Positions 53,306 to 64,000 of a stretch of DNA of 64,000 nucleotides are shown here, one piece after another. The notes beneath the pieces are model-generated. The model made no database searches. It worked only from the letters and a program-made list of their open reading frames with translations, and had not been told where the DNA came from. The translations under genes were made by a program, and so were the position numbers. Within the stretch, counting starts at the first letter, position 1. Each line of letters opens with the position of its first letter. The DNA is from Parapristionchus giblindavisi (lineage: Eukaryota; Nematoda; Chromadorea; Rhabditida; Diplogasteridae), in contig CALSFV010000227.1 of assembly GCA_943737045.1 (NCBI GenBank), positions 186,001-250,000 of the forward strand. The letters run 5' to 3'.

Positions 53306-54243
53306 CAGGGTGCGGCAGAATTATGGAAACACGACGTTCTGCATTTAGCAGCGGTTTTTCATCGTTTTGTGCGTTTCCCCGGCGCTCTCGAAATAATTTC
53401 ATTGAAATTCACCATTATGAGCATCTCGTATTTGCGTTTGGTGCTGATTGCTTTCCATTCAGTGAAATGGCACGCCCTAGAATAGATGCCTTTCCTTCTG
53501 GCTCGCACTGCGTCGTCGGAACACAAGGGGACGCTTTCTCTGACAAGCCGCTGTTCACAGTGGAACAATCGTACAACCCCCAAAACGATATGATATTGGT
53601 AGAGGACTCCTATGAAGCGGATGAGAGTTGAATGGAAGCCCTCTTCCTCGTAAAGTCATGGTTTGGGCTGACATCAGTGCGATGGGCCGGAACACCCGGG
53701 TTTTCGTTTATCCTGGAGCCAAGTTGAACTAGGATAACAACCTATAAGAGATCCAAATGGATTGCCTGGGCCCCGGGGCCAATCTCCACTTTGGGAACAT
53801 GCATTGGAGCTAAAAGAAAGATTCGGCACTGACTCACAAGGCAAAGATTGTGAATGCCTGGCTCAAGACCCCGTTTTCACTCCTTCACCCGCTCCTCGGA
53901 ATGGCCTCCTACTCTCCCGATCTCAACCCCCTCGACCATTTTGTGTGATCAGTTCTTGAGAGCAATACCTGTGCTCGTCCCAACTCGAATCTTGAGTCGC
54001 TCAAGAATGCCCTTCTCCGGAAATCGGAAAGAATCGACCAAAAATACCCTTCCGCCACAGTCGTTTTCACCAATACCGTTTGAAGCTAGCTATTGACGCG
54101 AAAAGAGACAGAATTGAAAAGTTAACACAAATTGTTGTTGATATGACAGTTGTTGATAAAATATTATATGTTGAACCGATTTGCTCAATATATGTGATCA
54201 GGGGAGATCAAAGATCATGTTTCCATAATTCTGCCGCACCCTG
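53306..54243 (+). pseudogene. Degraded Tc1/mariner transposon with transposase remnants
   Basis: Terminal repeats CAGGGTGCGGCAGAATTATG and inverse, with TA duplications (53304-53305 and 54244-54245). The empty site is visible in the other arm of the foldback (TA at 55822-55823). Remains of a DDxD transposase are on the plus strand: VMVWADISAMGRN near 53660, and SPDLNPLDHFV near 53915, which is followed by an in-frame TGA where family members usually have Trp. Several frameshifts separate these pieces. Only 938 bp remain, so it is internally shortened and inactive. Confidence 0.85.
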
Positions 54244-54306
54244 TATTTTAAAATTAATGAAAATCAATTTTAAAAATATGGCACGGCAATACCGTTTTGT
54301 GGTGTA

Positions 54307-55760
54307 CAGTACCGTGCAAAAGTCTGGCCCCAAAATTTGAATCGCTATAAATTTTTTCGTTCTTGGCCGATCGGCCCCCGGTTTGATTTATTAAATAGTG
54401 TAACCATTGGGGAAAATTTTTATGTTATTGATTATTACCTACGATGATGAAATTATTTCATCATTCTTAAAATGCCGAGGTGTGATCGTAAAAATAGGTT
54501 TATTCTCAGGTAGATTTTTTCTGTAAGTCCAATTTTTTTGTGAGGAACTAACAACTATCAGTGAACGTTTTAAGCCATTAACCACGTTGCTTGCATATCG
54601 CTCCGAGGAATTAGCAAATTTCGCCTGACCCATCAAAATTTCGTAAAAATGTCATAACTCAGTCTGTAGTTGAGCTACGGGCCTCAGATTCAACAAGTAT
54701 TAACACATGGTCATAGGGCACCAACATGCCAATTTCAGAATGATTCCGCTTCTTGAAGAGAAAATTCGAAAAAAATCCCATACCATATTTTGGGCATACG
54801 GTATTTCCCAGCTGGTTTTTCTAAAAATCTAAAAATATGGTATGATGTGCCCAAACATCTACCTAACACATCTACAAACTGGTGAGATTACAGGAGTTCA
54901 ATTACGACTTTGCCCGTAAAAATACCATGGACAGTCAAAGTTCAATTTTGCGAGAAAAGAGACAGATTAAAAATGTGGAATGCCCAATAGTGGAACTAAA
55001 TTGCGAATACTTGTAGGAAATGTGCTTATTAAACGCTTGGTTCAAAATCCGATCGAAATTGATATGAAATACTGGGTTATTGACCGGTAATAATTCTCCA
55101 TGACGAACGAAATTAGGTTCCGTCTACTTTGACTGTCCATGGTATTTTTATGAGCAAAGTCGTAATGGAACTCCTGTAATTTCGCCACTTTATAGATGTG
55201 TTAGGTAGATGTTTGGGCACATCATACCATATTTTTAGATTTTTAGAAAAACCGGCTGGGAAATACCGTATGCCCAAAATATGGTATGGGATTTTTTTCG
55301 AATTTTCTCTTCGAGAAGCGGAATACTTCTGAAATTGGCATGTTGGTGCCCTATGACCATGTGATAATACGTGTTGAATCTGAGGCCCGTAGTTCAACTA
55401 CAGATTGAGTTATGACATTTTTACGAAATTTTGATGGGTCAGGCGAAATTTGCTAATTCCTCGGAGCGATATGCAAGCAACGTGGTTAATGGCTTAAAAC
55501 GTTCACTGATAGTTGTTAGTTCCTCACAAAAAAATTGGACTTACAGAAAAAATCTACCTGAGAATAAACCTATTTTTACGATCACACCTCGGCATTTTAA
55601 GAATGATGAAATAATTTCATCATCGTAGGTAATAATCAATAACATAAAAATTTTCTCCAATGGTTACACTATTTAATAAAACAAACCGGGGGCCGATCGG
55701 CCAAGAACGAAAAAAGTTATAGCGATTCAAATTTTGGGGCCAGACTTTTGCACGGTACTG
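54307..55760. mobile_element. Inner 1.45-kb palindrome with mariner-type ends
   Basis: Ends CAGTACCGTGCAAAAGTCTG and inverse, flanked by TA (54305-54306 and 55761-55762). Arms match for over 600 bp (tttcatcattcttaaaatgc against its inverse near 55590; acatctacctaacacatcta near 54857 against the inverse near 55200). The unpaired centre is about 54945-55120. No transposase. Confidence 0.9.
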
Positions 55761-55995
55761 TACACCACAAAACGGTATTGCCGTGCCATATTTTTAAAAT
55801 TGATTTTCATTAATTTTAAAATAATTTTCTATTCTTTTCTCATGCGCATTATATGCATACGACCGAATAGCTTATCAAAAACGTATTTGAGACACCTAAA
55901 ACACTTACAGTTAGACACAAAACTGCATGGCGATCAAGGCGTCACGTCGCGTGACGTGGCGTGACGCCTGTTAAGGCGGCGATTCTGCAGGACTG

Positions 55996-57085
55996 TATAA
56001 TAGTTTTTGAAATACACTTTTCTGAAAATTTTTAGTTTTTTTTTAATAATAAAGAGTAATAAAGAAATTCGAGAAATCGGGAAACCAGAAATGCACACTC
56101 CTGCTACGCACCAATGCTTAAAAAGCTGATAAAGTTGTTGCGCCTCGGGCGTAGATAAATAAATAAATAAATTAATTTTTTCAATGTCAATGTCACAGCA
56201 AGTCATTGGCACGGTGCCAAGAAATACTCTCGTTGTCTGACTCTCTCTCTCTCTCCTTTAGCGTCTTATCTCACCATCTCCCTCTTCCTCTAGCATGTTC
56301 TTACCATGAATTCTTCCCACGCCATGAGTGATCGTTCTTTGATCAGAGCAGGGACTGTGTAGATATGAGAGAGTGCGAGGAAGCGTGAGAGAGAGGTCAG
56401 AGGAAGACAGACATAATCCACCATTGTTTACTAATCTAATCGGTCCAATCGGTTTTCGGTCTCTTTCCGCCTTTTTCACTATGCTATTTTTCCTGTTATT
56501 TTGGTTTTCTTCTGTTTCTTCTTATTTTTAGAAAAGTGTTTAGCTCTTTGATTACTATCTGTCTATCTTCGTCTCTCTCTCTCTCTCTCGCTCTCCCTCT
56601 CCCCTCTCCCCATCTCTCCCTCTCTTCATCTCTCCCTCTCTCCATCTCTCCCTCTCTTCATCTCTCCCTCTCTCCATCTCGCCATGTCTCCCTCTCCCTC
56701 TCCCTTCCCTCTCCCTCTACCTTTCTCATGATTACCAGATGTATAGCCTATCTTTGAACTTCCATTGATCAGAAAGTACGACCATAGGCCATTCGCTTTA
56801 GCTCGGATACCCTTTTAAATCAATTGAAATCTGTCATATTCCTATCTATTCCCATGGAAATCTTGCATAACCATTCCCTATCCTTATCGATTAGACACTT
56901 CCTATGTCTAGACTTATGAGTTCTAGTTCAGTTCAGTTTGGCGAACCTCTCTTGGGACCGAAATGTGTTCAACTGATCACTGATAAAAACCGTGACACTA
57001 GACTCTATTTATCCTCTCTATTGCTCATCCCGTGATTTCGCCCGAACTGCTTGGAAATCGATTTGAATCATTTCAAATCCGTTTC
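55996..57085. other. Intergenic; CT-rich array
   Basis: No gene. 56565-56725 is a CTCTCCCTCTCTTCAT-type array. The rest is unique sequence. Confidence 0.5.
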
Positions 57086-58640
57086 AGATTGAGTAGTCGT
57101 GCACGGTCCCCAACTGCGAGCTGAATGGGCTGGAGATGTACATCATAATGGAGTCGAGGACGACAAAGGCCTCTCTCTCAGCAGCCATTTCACTACTACA
57201 AGGTACGTATAATGTAATTAGCCATAGTAACACTCTGGTATTTCAAAACTTAAGGTCTACTTGAAATACGTCACTGACTTAAAGTTTACTTTAAGTAAAC
57301 TTCAAGTGAGTGACGTCACATTTTCACTTTAAGTAGACTTGCGTCTCACTTTAAGTAGACTTACGTAGTGACGTCACACTTTAAGTAGACTTATGTTTCA
57401 CTTGAAGTAGACTTACAAGTCTACTTAAAGTGAAAGTGCAAGTAAACTTTAAGTCTTGAAATACCAGAGCACATCGTATTTTATTGGCTTTTTTCCATCA
57501 AGTCGTAACGACGACGATAGAAGGTCACCGCCTTCTGCTCTCGTCAGCCATCTTATCTTCACAAGTACAGCCAGGTCGAGTTTTGTACGTGCGTCTCGGG
57601 CTCGCATCATATATTTCTCATGATTAAGACTTTGAGAATCGAAAAAAATTCACAAATATATGATGCTTGCCATTGAGTTATTTTACTGTATACTGTAATC
57701 ATCCATGGTTATTGGCTTTTTTCATGAAACCGCAACGATGCCGACTCACTCCTTACCTGCTGAGATGGTGCACATGTTGGAGGGCAGTTCGCTAAAGGAC
57801 AGAAAGGCAGCCATCACTTGACCAAAGGTACGGTATTTGCACCATAATTCAAGAATCATCTGTACTTGGTCATAAATGTCATCGTGTATGAAATATCCAT
57901 GTTTTTAATGGAAATCCACAATGTTGTTAGTCCTAATTATAAGGAGCAATTTAGTTTATCTAGCTATTGTAGTTCTAGTTAGAATATAATTCTCTTTCAT
58001 TTGGTAAATTGTACGATAGTCAATTATTGATTGATGAAGAGATCAATCTTCGATCAATACTGACAAAGACATGGTGAAATCGTTGAACTATTCTTAAGGA
58101 TCAACATCACTGTGGTCGATGACTCCGTCAGAAGACACTACCGTAGTCAACATCGTTGAAGGACGGCTCTACCTGCTTCTGAAGGAGGGACCAATATCAG
58201 CCGAGCAAAGGTACGGTAATTGCACCTCAATTCAGGCGTCACTTGTATATTACATGGCCATAAGCATTATCGTGGATCAGAAAGCTATTAAAGCACAGCA
58301 TTTTCATATTTTCACAAGGTTTTCCAATCCGCGATGTCGTTTCTCCTAGGAACCTATTTTCTCGTATCTGTAATAGCCCATTTAGTACTTCTTATAATGA
58401 TCTTCGACTATAATAACAGAAATTTTTAAGAAATTTATATTTGTCACAAAAATCTTTACCATTCAATATTGGTAGAGTCCTGTGCATATACAAAATGGTG
58501 ACAACGGTGAAATCGTTGGATAAGTGGTAATATTTCGTTCTTCAAGGTACTCTTCGATCCATCATCTTCGTCATCACAACCGCATCTCCACCGTGGATGA
58601 TGATCGACTCTACTTTTGCTGTTTAACTTCAGTCTAGCAG
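57086..58640 (+). pseudogene. Degenerate tandem units with gtacggta donors
   Basis: Three or four blocks share an exon-like stretch ending (A)AAG|gtac and then a common intron-like start: about 57130-57203, 57765-57915, 58140-58310 and 58545-58640. At 58119-58211 the frame MTPSEDTTVVNIVEGRLYLL is open to the donor. The corresponding part at 57765-57830 has an in-frame stop. I do not recognise the product; it reads as remains of a small duplicated gene. A TTAAGT MITE (57233-57469) lies between the first two blocks. Confidence 0.35.
57233..57469. mobile_element. TTAAGT-family long hairpin MITE
   Basis: ctctggtatttcaaaactta at the left and its inverse at the right; cttaaagt and acttaagt words inside, together with tgacgtca motifs. 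Confidence 0.85.
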
Positions 58641-58851
58641 ATCTTTCATTAGCTCTGATTTTCCGATATAATGAAGATTTTGGGGTTGCTAATGTTTGAA
58701 ATCGGTGTCCAAGCCCGCGAACTTAAAAGTGCGGAGTCAGCATCGCTATATAAATAGAGCTCATCAAAAATGGGCGGAGCCATGCATCGGTACATAAGAA
58801 TGGGTGCGAGCGAGTATATCTAGATCCTTTGACACTCCAGATAATAGGGAC

Positions 58852-58935
58852 CCATGGTCTAGTGGATAAGAGCTCGGACAATCAGGCGAATAGGTTGGTC
58901 GGCAGGAGAGTTCAATCCCCCGTGAAGGATCAGCA
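58852..58935 (+). pseudogene. tRNA-like sequence (probable tRNA-derived repeat)
   Basis: An A-box-like tggtctagtggataagagc and a B-box-like gagttcaatcccc are 30-odd bp apart with a possible variable arm. The ends do not pair into an acceptor stem. Confidence 0.3.
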
Positions 58936-60191
58936 AAAGAAAACATCTCCCAATTCCGACCGACTCTTTTTGCCGTTTTTCACTTGATGCATTCTCCCTC
59001 TCCCTGCGTTCACGTGTAGTGAGTGACAGAGGTCCCATAGAACAACTGTGAATCGTGAACTAACTTTTTTCACCTACATTCTGTTTCAATGAGTTTTACA
59101 TCAAGTAGGGGTAAAACGACCATGCTGAGTTCAAAAATCGTACTCTTCTTCTCGCAAAGTTTCATCCAGAGCGGAAACAGCATATGCGAATGTGTGCTTA
59201 CTATCGTTTTCGAGAGCGGCCCAATAGGCTTCTGAAGACAAGCATAATGGGAGTTTTTTGGACAGAGTGGAGAGTTAAAGATGGGGACCCTCGAGTTTTT
59301 TCGTGACTAAACTGGCCAGGCGGATGTGCTAACAACCCGTTCTAAGGTCCGAAATGATGTTAGTGGCGAGTAATGTTTCCATAGATTGTCATAGCCCTCT
59401 TCCTTCGCCCTCAGGGCATAAAAAATATTTTTCGTATGGACTGATTTTGAAACCATAATATTATGGAGCAACAGTGATCACTCGCAGGACTTCATGTGCC
59501 TTGAAAAACTGGTTGTACCTCTACCTTTTACCTGTATTTTATCAACAAAAAAATTTAATTTTAATTTTTTTCAGTGAAATTATGTGCATTGACTCAAAAG
59601 ATTTCTCAAAACTAAAAAAAAAGAAGAAAAAAGAAAAGATGACTCAAGAAGAAGAAGACAGCTTGATTGCTTTCCCGGATCAATAGTTATAATGTGCATC
59701 AAAACACCAAACATAGCGCGCTCTCTGCTTCCAAGGTTTACTAGATAGTCATATTTCATTCCACATATTCGGGTATTTTTGTGTCTTTTATACGAAACTG
59801 TCAAAAGGTTGAACAAAAAGCTGTAACAAGCACAACAACAATTGTGGGAGAGAAAAAAGGAAGGAGTAGATCATCAATGAATTAGCAAATCAATCGATAA
59901 TTACGAGCATGTTTATAGAGCAAACTTCAAATATTACAAAAAGGTGCAAAAATCAGGCAAATTATGTTCGAGAACGCACACGGAGATACAAACACTGCAC
60001 GAGAAAACGTGGTGGCTTAACGGGACAACAATAGAAACAAGAAAAGGGATCAGAGTTCAAAGATCAATTTCAAAGATCAAAGATCAAAGCGAGATTGGTG
60101 TCGGTCGGAGATATAAAGCGAGGGTGACGTGTGTGTTTGCGTAATTGTAGATCGCGTTTGGATCAATATTATCAGATCGATCGATCAGTCA
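58936..60191. other. Intergenic
   Basis: No gene seen. It holds an interspersed repeat fragment (cgcaggacttcatgtgcc, 59470-59515), a mariner fragment (59640-59690), and a short GATCAAA heptamer patch (60048-60090). Confidence 0.5.
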
Positions 60192-60999
60192 ATTACTGGG
60201 GAGTCTTGAGGTTCTGCATGCCGGCGCGCATGACCTGAAGAGAACACAATGATTGCTCAAATCTACCGTAATCAAAGAGGAGAGCCATTGCTAAAATCTA
60301 CCGTAATCACAAAGCGAAATTGCTCAAATCTACCGTACCTCGTCGACGAGAAGGAGATTGCAGGCAATGACACAGCACGACGAGAGCGAGTTCTTCTTCA
60401 CGATTACATTGTCCCAGATGCCCTGAATAAAGCTATAATAATAATGTTATAAAAATACTGATTGAATATCATTGACTCGATAAATCGATGACCTCTCTGA
60501 TATTTCAAACCTTAAAGTCTACTTAAAATACGTCACTAACATCAAATTCACTTCAAGCGAAAGAACATTCAATGGAAAACATTACAGCATATACAACACT
60601 TGAAGTGTATTTACGTCTAACTTTTTAAACTTACAAGTCAACTTCAAGTGAAAACGATAAGTCCACTTCAAGTTTTGGAATACCGGAGCAGGTGGATTGA
60701 GGTTTCACGACTTCATGATCTACGAACGATATCATACACAACTTACAGTGGGCTGAGCGGGCTCTCCACTGTTGATATCGAGGCCCACGGCGATCTCCGG
60801 GCACGCCTCTCGCTCCTCTACCATCTTCACGATCGATTCCTTTAACTTAATTAATTTAATTAAATTAATTATTTAAATATTTTAAAATCAATGATCAACC
60901 TGGGCATCGAATCCTCCGTTCATCGCCAACGTCTTGGGAATGACGAGAAGAGCGTTGGCGTAGGCCTGGAGTATCCATTTTAGTTTTCACTTTATCCAT

Positions 61000-61054
<55 letters not shown>

Positions 61055-61062
61055 CATTATTA

Positions 61063-61157
<95 letters not shown>

Positions 61158-63412
61158 ATAAGTCGAATAGCTACGCTACAGATTTACAAAATTCGGTCTG
61201 GTTTTCACAAAAAAATCACAAAACACGATTTTTTCAAAAAAAAATTGCAAAATACGGTCAGGCCAGTTTGCAACGTACTTTTCGACCTATACTTATTATT
61301 ATCATTATTATTATTATTATTATTTTAATTACAAAGACCCACCTGAGCTCCGAGCTTGGGACGACCCTTGATCTCGTCAAGACTTCTTGAGCATCACGTG
61401 AGCGGCCACCTCGAATGAACCGGCGCCAGGAATGAGGGCACCTAGAATCAATCAATCAATCAATAATCAATCGATAATGTGGCCTGATACTAATCAATAA
61501 ATCGATAGTGTCAACTCGCACCATCAGAGATGGTGTTGTAGACGGCACGAAGACCATCGTGGATAGCGTCCTTGATCTGCAAAATACAAATAGAGTTATA
61601 CAATCAATATTTATAAACAATCAATCAATATTGAGGGGAAAGCAAGATTAATCTACTGAAATTTAGAATAATGCTTGGTTTGGACACTTCTCATAATATT
61701 TTTTACATTGAAACAACTTTATCAGCTTTTTAAAGATGGAGACCCACGAGTTTTTTCGTAATAAGACTGTTCGGATAGAATGATAGATATTCATCACACG
61801 AATCGAAAGACATATCTGATATTGAATCCCGATATGTTTAAAGCACACTATGCTCATTGAAAGTACCACTTTCAATGCATGTAGAAAGGGCCCATCCGAT
61901 TTGCATACTTAGCTCTCTCATTTTCTCATTATCCCTTACGCCACTTACCATATAATATAAACAATAGCCAACATGCTTATCGTGGCGGGAGTCAGTCATG
62001 CCAACTCATGGGTCCCCTTCTTTGATGGGTGTTTCGTAGCTGGGTAGAAATCATATGTCTTCATCCTCTCTCATGATGTATTAGCAACTATCACAATTCA
62101 ATCAATCAATATATGGTGCGACTACCGTAGTACCTGGACGATGGTGTGCTTGTTGGGACCCTTGACGAGCAGGGTGACCGACTTGGGCTCCTTGCACTCC
62201 TCGATGAAGGTGTACTTCTCCTCGCCGAGCGTGTGCTCGTAGACGAGACCGGCGTAGCCGAGGACCTGCACATGTAAACAATCATCATCCATCGTGATAT
62301 GAAAGGGGAGTGAAACGGGAAAACTGCTGGTTGTGATCAGCCAATTTCGCCATTTCAATCGTATTTTACTTGCCGAAAATTCGTTGGGATTAATTTTTTT
62401 TATAAAACTAAGTCATATGATAGGCCAGTGAAACAGGAAAACGGCTGGTTAGAATTGCAGTTGCTACGAGACAATCATTCTACAGTACGCCCCCGAGCTA
62501 TCCTACCGTAACCCCACTGTACAGTCCGAGCTACCCTACCGTAACCCCAATTGTACAGTCCGAGCTACCCTACCGTAACCGGCTGAACAGTCCGAGCTGC
62601 CCTACCGTAACCCTGCTGTACAGTCAGAGCTACCCTACCGTAACCCTCTGTACAGTCGCCCCACACTCACATCAGGTGTGAGATCATCAACCGAGTTGAC
62701 GGCCTCTCCGCCACAGGCGAGCTGAAGACGCTCCATGTTGCGGCGCTTGGCGCGACGAAGCGCCACGATGCCCTCGGCCGCGAGAAGATCCAGCGAGGGA
62801 GGATCGATACCCTTAAATTTAATTTAATTTAATAACATTAAATTAAACAAAAATCATAAATCCTTTGTCGCCATTGCTCGATCGTAGCTGTATAATACAT
62901 GCCGAGTATCAAAGGAGGAGAATCAACTTCCATCTTTTTCCTCAACACTTATGCAAAAAGTGAAACAGCGAATCACCTTCTGGTTGACGATGACGAATCC
63001 CTTGCTGTTGCCTTCACACACCTGGAATTAGACAATTATATTCGTTTCATCCCCCAGCTAGCAATGGTGAGCAAATTATTATTATTGTTATTATTATTAT
63101 TATTTTTATATCCGTAAATTTAAAAATTTATTATGATCCATTTTTTTCTAAATTGTCATAAAAAGAGGTCTTTCCAAATATGACACGCCAGATGAAGTGG
63201 AAACACTGCTTATTGTTAGATAATCTCGATAAAGATTGTTTTAATAATAATAATAATAATTTCTATTCTAATGAATCACGAGCGTGACCCAGCGTACGAC
63301 CCGACGCACCACCGGACTACCGTACCTTCTTCTTCAGTTCGATGATCTTATGCACACGACGGGTGATGAACTCGCGCTCGGCAGCCAGCAGCTTCTCGCG
63401 TTCAGCGGCGCT
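60192..63412 (-). CDS. cct-6: Chaperonin CCT zeta subunit, C-terminal two-thirds (5' exons outside window)
   Basis: A subunit of the cytosolic TCP-1 ring complex that folds actin, tubulin and others with ATP. Exons on the minus strand, 5' to 3': 63412-63326, 63021-62977, 62811-62671, 62265-62134, 61576-61522, 61441-61343, 60965-60900, 60839-60747, 60422-60339 and 60233-60192. Matches to CCT6 in order: [141 protein letters not shown], stop. The exon 61441-61343 is one base out: after MLKK the frame reaches TGA, while the next part ([13 protein letters not shown]) is in a different frame that fits the following exon. Introns carry a donor-adjacent minisatellite, an (ATT)n array and two MITEs. 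Confidence 0.9.
60494..60688. mobile_element. TTAAGT-family hairpin MITE in a cct-6 intron
   Basis: ctctctgatatttcaaacct at the left and ttttggaataccggag at the right, with cttcaagt words. It is more decayed than 15979-16185. Confidence 0.65.
60998..61152 (+). repeat. (ATT)n microsatellite in a cct-6 intron
   Basis: About 155 bp of ATT repeats. The VNTR-MITE follows directly. Confidence 0.95.
61157..61291. mobile_element. hAT-like VNTR-MITE (copy 6, decayed)
   Basis: cataagtcgaatagctacgc at the left and acgtacttttcgacctat at the right, with one or two internal units (aaaatacggtcagg). The target duplication is not readable in the ATT surroundings. Confidence 0.75.
62471..62663 (-). repeat. 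33-bp minisatellite next to the cct-6 exon donor
   Basis: On the gene strand the array starts about 10 nt after the donor GAT|gtgagt (62670). About five units of gactgtacag plus gggttacggtagggtagctc. Confidence 0.8.
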
Positions 63413-64000
63413 CTTTAAATTTTTATTTATTTGAAACGCTACGAATGATAATAAAAGCACAAATGATATCTCAGTGATGAGATGTGTTTGAAACAATAAT
63501 CGTGCGGGCACTGGGTCGAATGAGAACCGATGAATAAGAACCGACTGGATGATTACCATCTGCATACTTTGCCTATTCATTAGCGCTTGTCTCTCGCATG
63601 CAAATGGTTATCATGCAGTCGGTTCCCATTCATTGGTTCTTATCCATCCGGTTCTCATTCATCGGTTCTAAATGGCAATAAATCAAAGAATTGCACAAAT
63701 TATATCACAGTGATGATGAGAGGTGTTTGAAACATGAATCGTGCGGGACAATCATTGTTGTTGTAATACACCAATTCAACGCTGTATCACTAACAAATCG
63801 CCTTCGCAAAAACCCTTAGGCACACCTCGAGCTAATCTGACTCTCCGCTCTACACAGACAAAGCGAGAGCGTATCGCCAGATCGGATAATTTCAAATTAA
63901 CTAGGAGATTTGCCTTTAAAAGAAACGGGAAAACTGGGTGATCTTCATTTTTGTAGATAGATGATGTGGATTTCTTTGCGAGACCAGGGATAAATCCACA
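63413..64000. other. 5' part of a cct-6 intron; MITEs
   Basis: The remaining cct-6 coding part should lie to the right of the window. This stretch has an inverted-repeat element (about 63508-63680, gaatgagaaccgatgaataa against ttattcatcggttctca-type sequence) related to 17140-17350. It sits between two copies of a short unit (gagatgtgtttgaaac and gagaggtgtttgaaac). A TTAA-family MITE is at about 63818-63920. Confidence 0.6.

Larger units (their letters stand above)
53132..55995. mobile_element. Tc1/mariner-type foldback, outermost of three nested elements
   Basis: TA target duplications (53130-53131 and 55996-55997). Terminal repeats CAGTCCTGCAGAATCGCCGC and inverse, followed by a gacgtgacgc-rich palindrome. 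The arms (53132-54306 and 55761-55995) are mirror images apart from the insertion at 53306-54243. The centre is the second palindrome, 54307-55760. Confidence 0.9.

Noticed and set aside
54439..55628. Two identical 65-codon frames on opposite strands
   Set aside because: They are mirror copies from the arms of the 54307-55760 palindrome.

Overview
This is a 64-kb piece of a nematode nuclear genome. The evidence is many short exons with TTTCAG-type acceptors, candidate trans-splice acceptors a few bases before start codons, and recognisable nematode proteins: the NEDD8-E1 subunit ULA-1, chaperonin CCT-6, a HIM-3/HTP-like meiotic HORMA protein, a tetraspanin and a GNAT acetyltransferase. Twenty coding exons in about 1.8 kb of ULA-1 coding sequence fits an intron-dense clade V lineage such as Diplogastridae; that placement is an inference.

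Layout. 1-13.3 kb: three tandem paralogues (called A1, A2 and A3 here) of a secreted Cys-rich family with a Thr/Ser-rich region, plus a 10-exon GNAT gene and a truncated copy of its 5' end. A3 carries 21 tandem 15-residue units where A1 has one. 13.3-21.6 kb: no convincing gene; transposon hairpins and large simple repeats. 21.7-23.8 kb: tetraspanin. 24.5-26.3 kb (minus): HORMA gene, divergent from ula-1. 26.9-47.3 kb: complete ula-1, whose introns hold most of the mobile DNA, including a young 6.9-kb LTR retroelement. 50.0-52.2 kb: a small secreted Cys-rich protein. 53.1-56.0 kb: nested Tc1/mariner-type palindromes. 57-59 kb: degenerate duplicated units. 60.2-63.4 kb (minus): the 3' two-thirds of cct-6, with an apparent frameshift.

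Three themes stand out. (1) The LTR element has one long Gag-protease ORF but no reverse transcriptase, RNase H or integrase, so it looks like a protein-coding non-autonomous element; an in-frame amber codon splits its ORF. (2) At least six minisatellites begin at or next to a splice site and carry copies of it, and several exon edges are duplicated as decoys in nearby introns. (3) Several MITE families can be typed from the sequence alone: TTAA-flanked hairpins, hAT-like elements with 8-bp target duplications, and TA-flanked foldbacks. Empty-site comparisons inside the window support several of them.

The genes do not form one pathway. ULA-1 (neddylation), CCT-6 (cytosolic folding) and HORMA (meiotic axis) are unrelated housekeeping or germline functions; the A family and the 50-kb gene encode secreted proteins. 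Exon boundaries were worked out by hand from reading-frame phase and splice sites and were not checked against transcripts.
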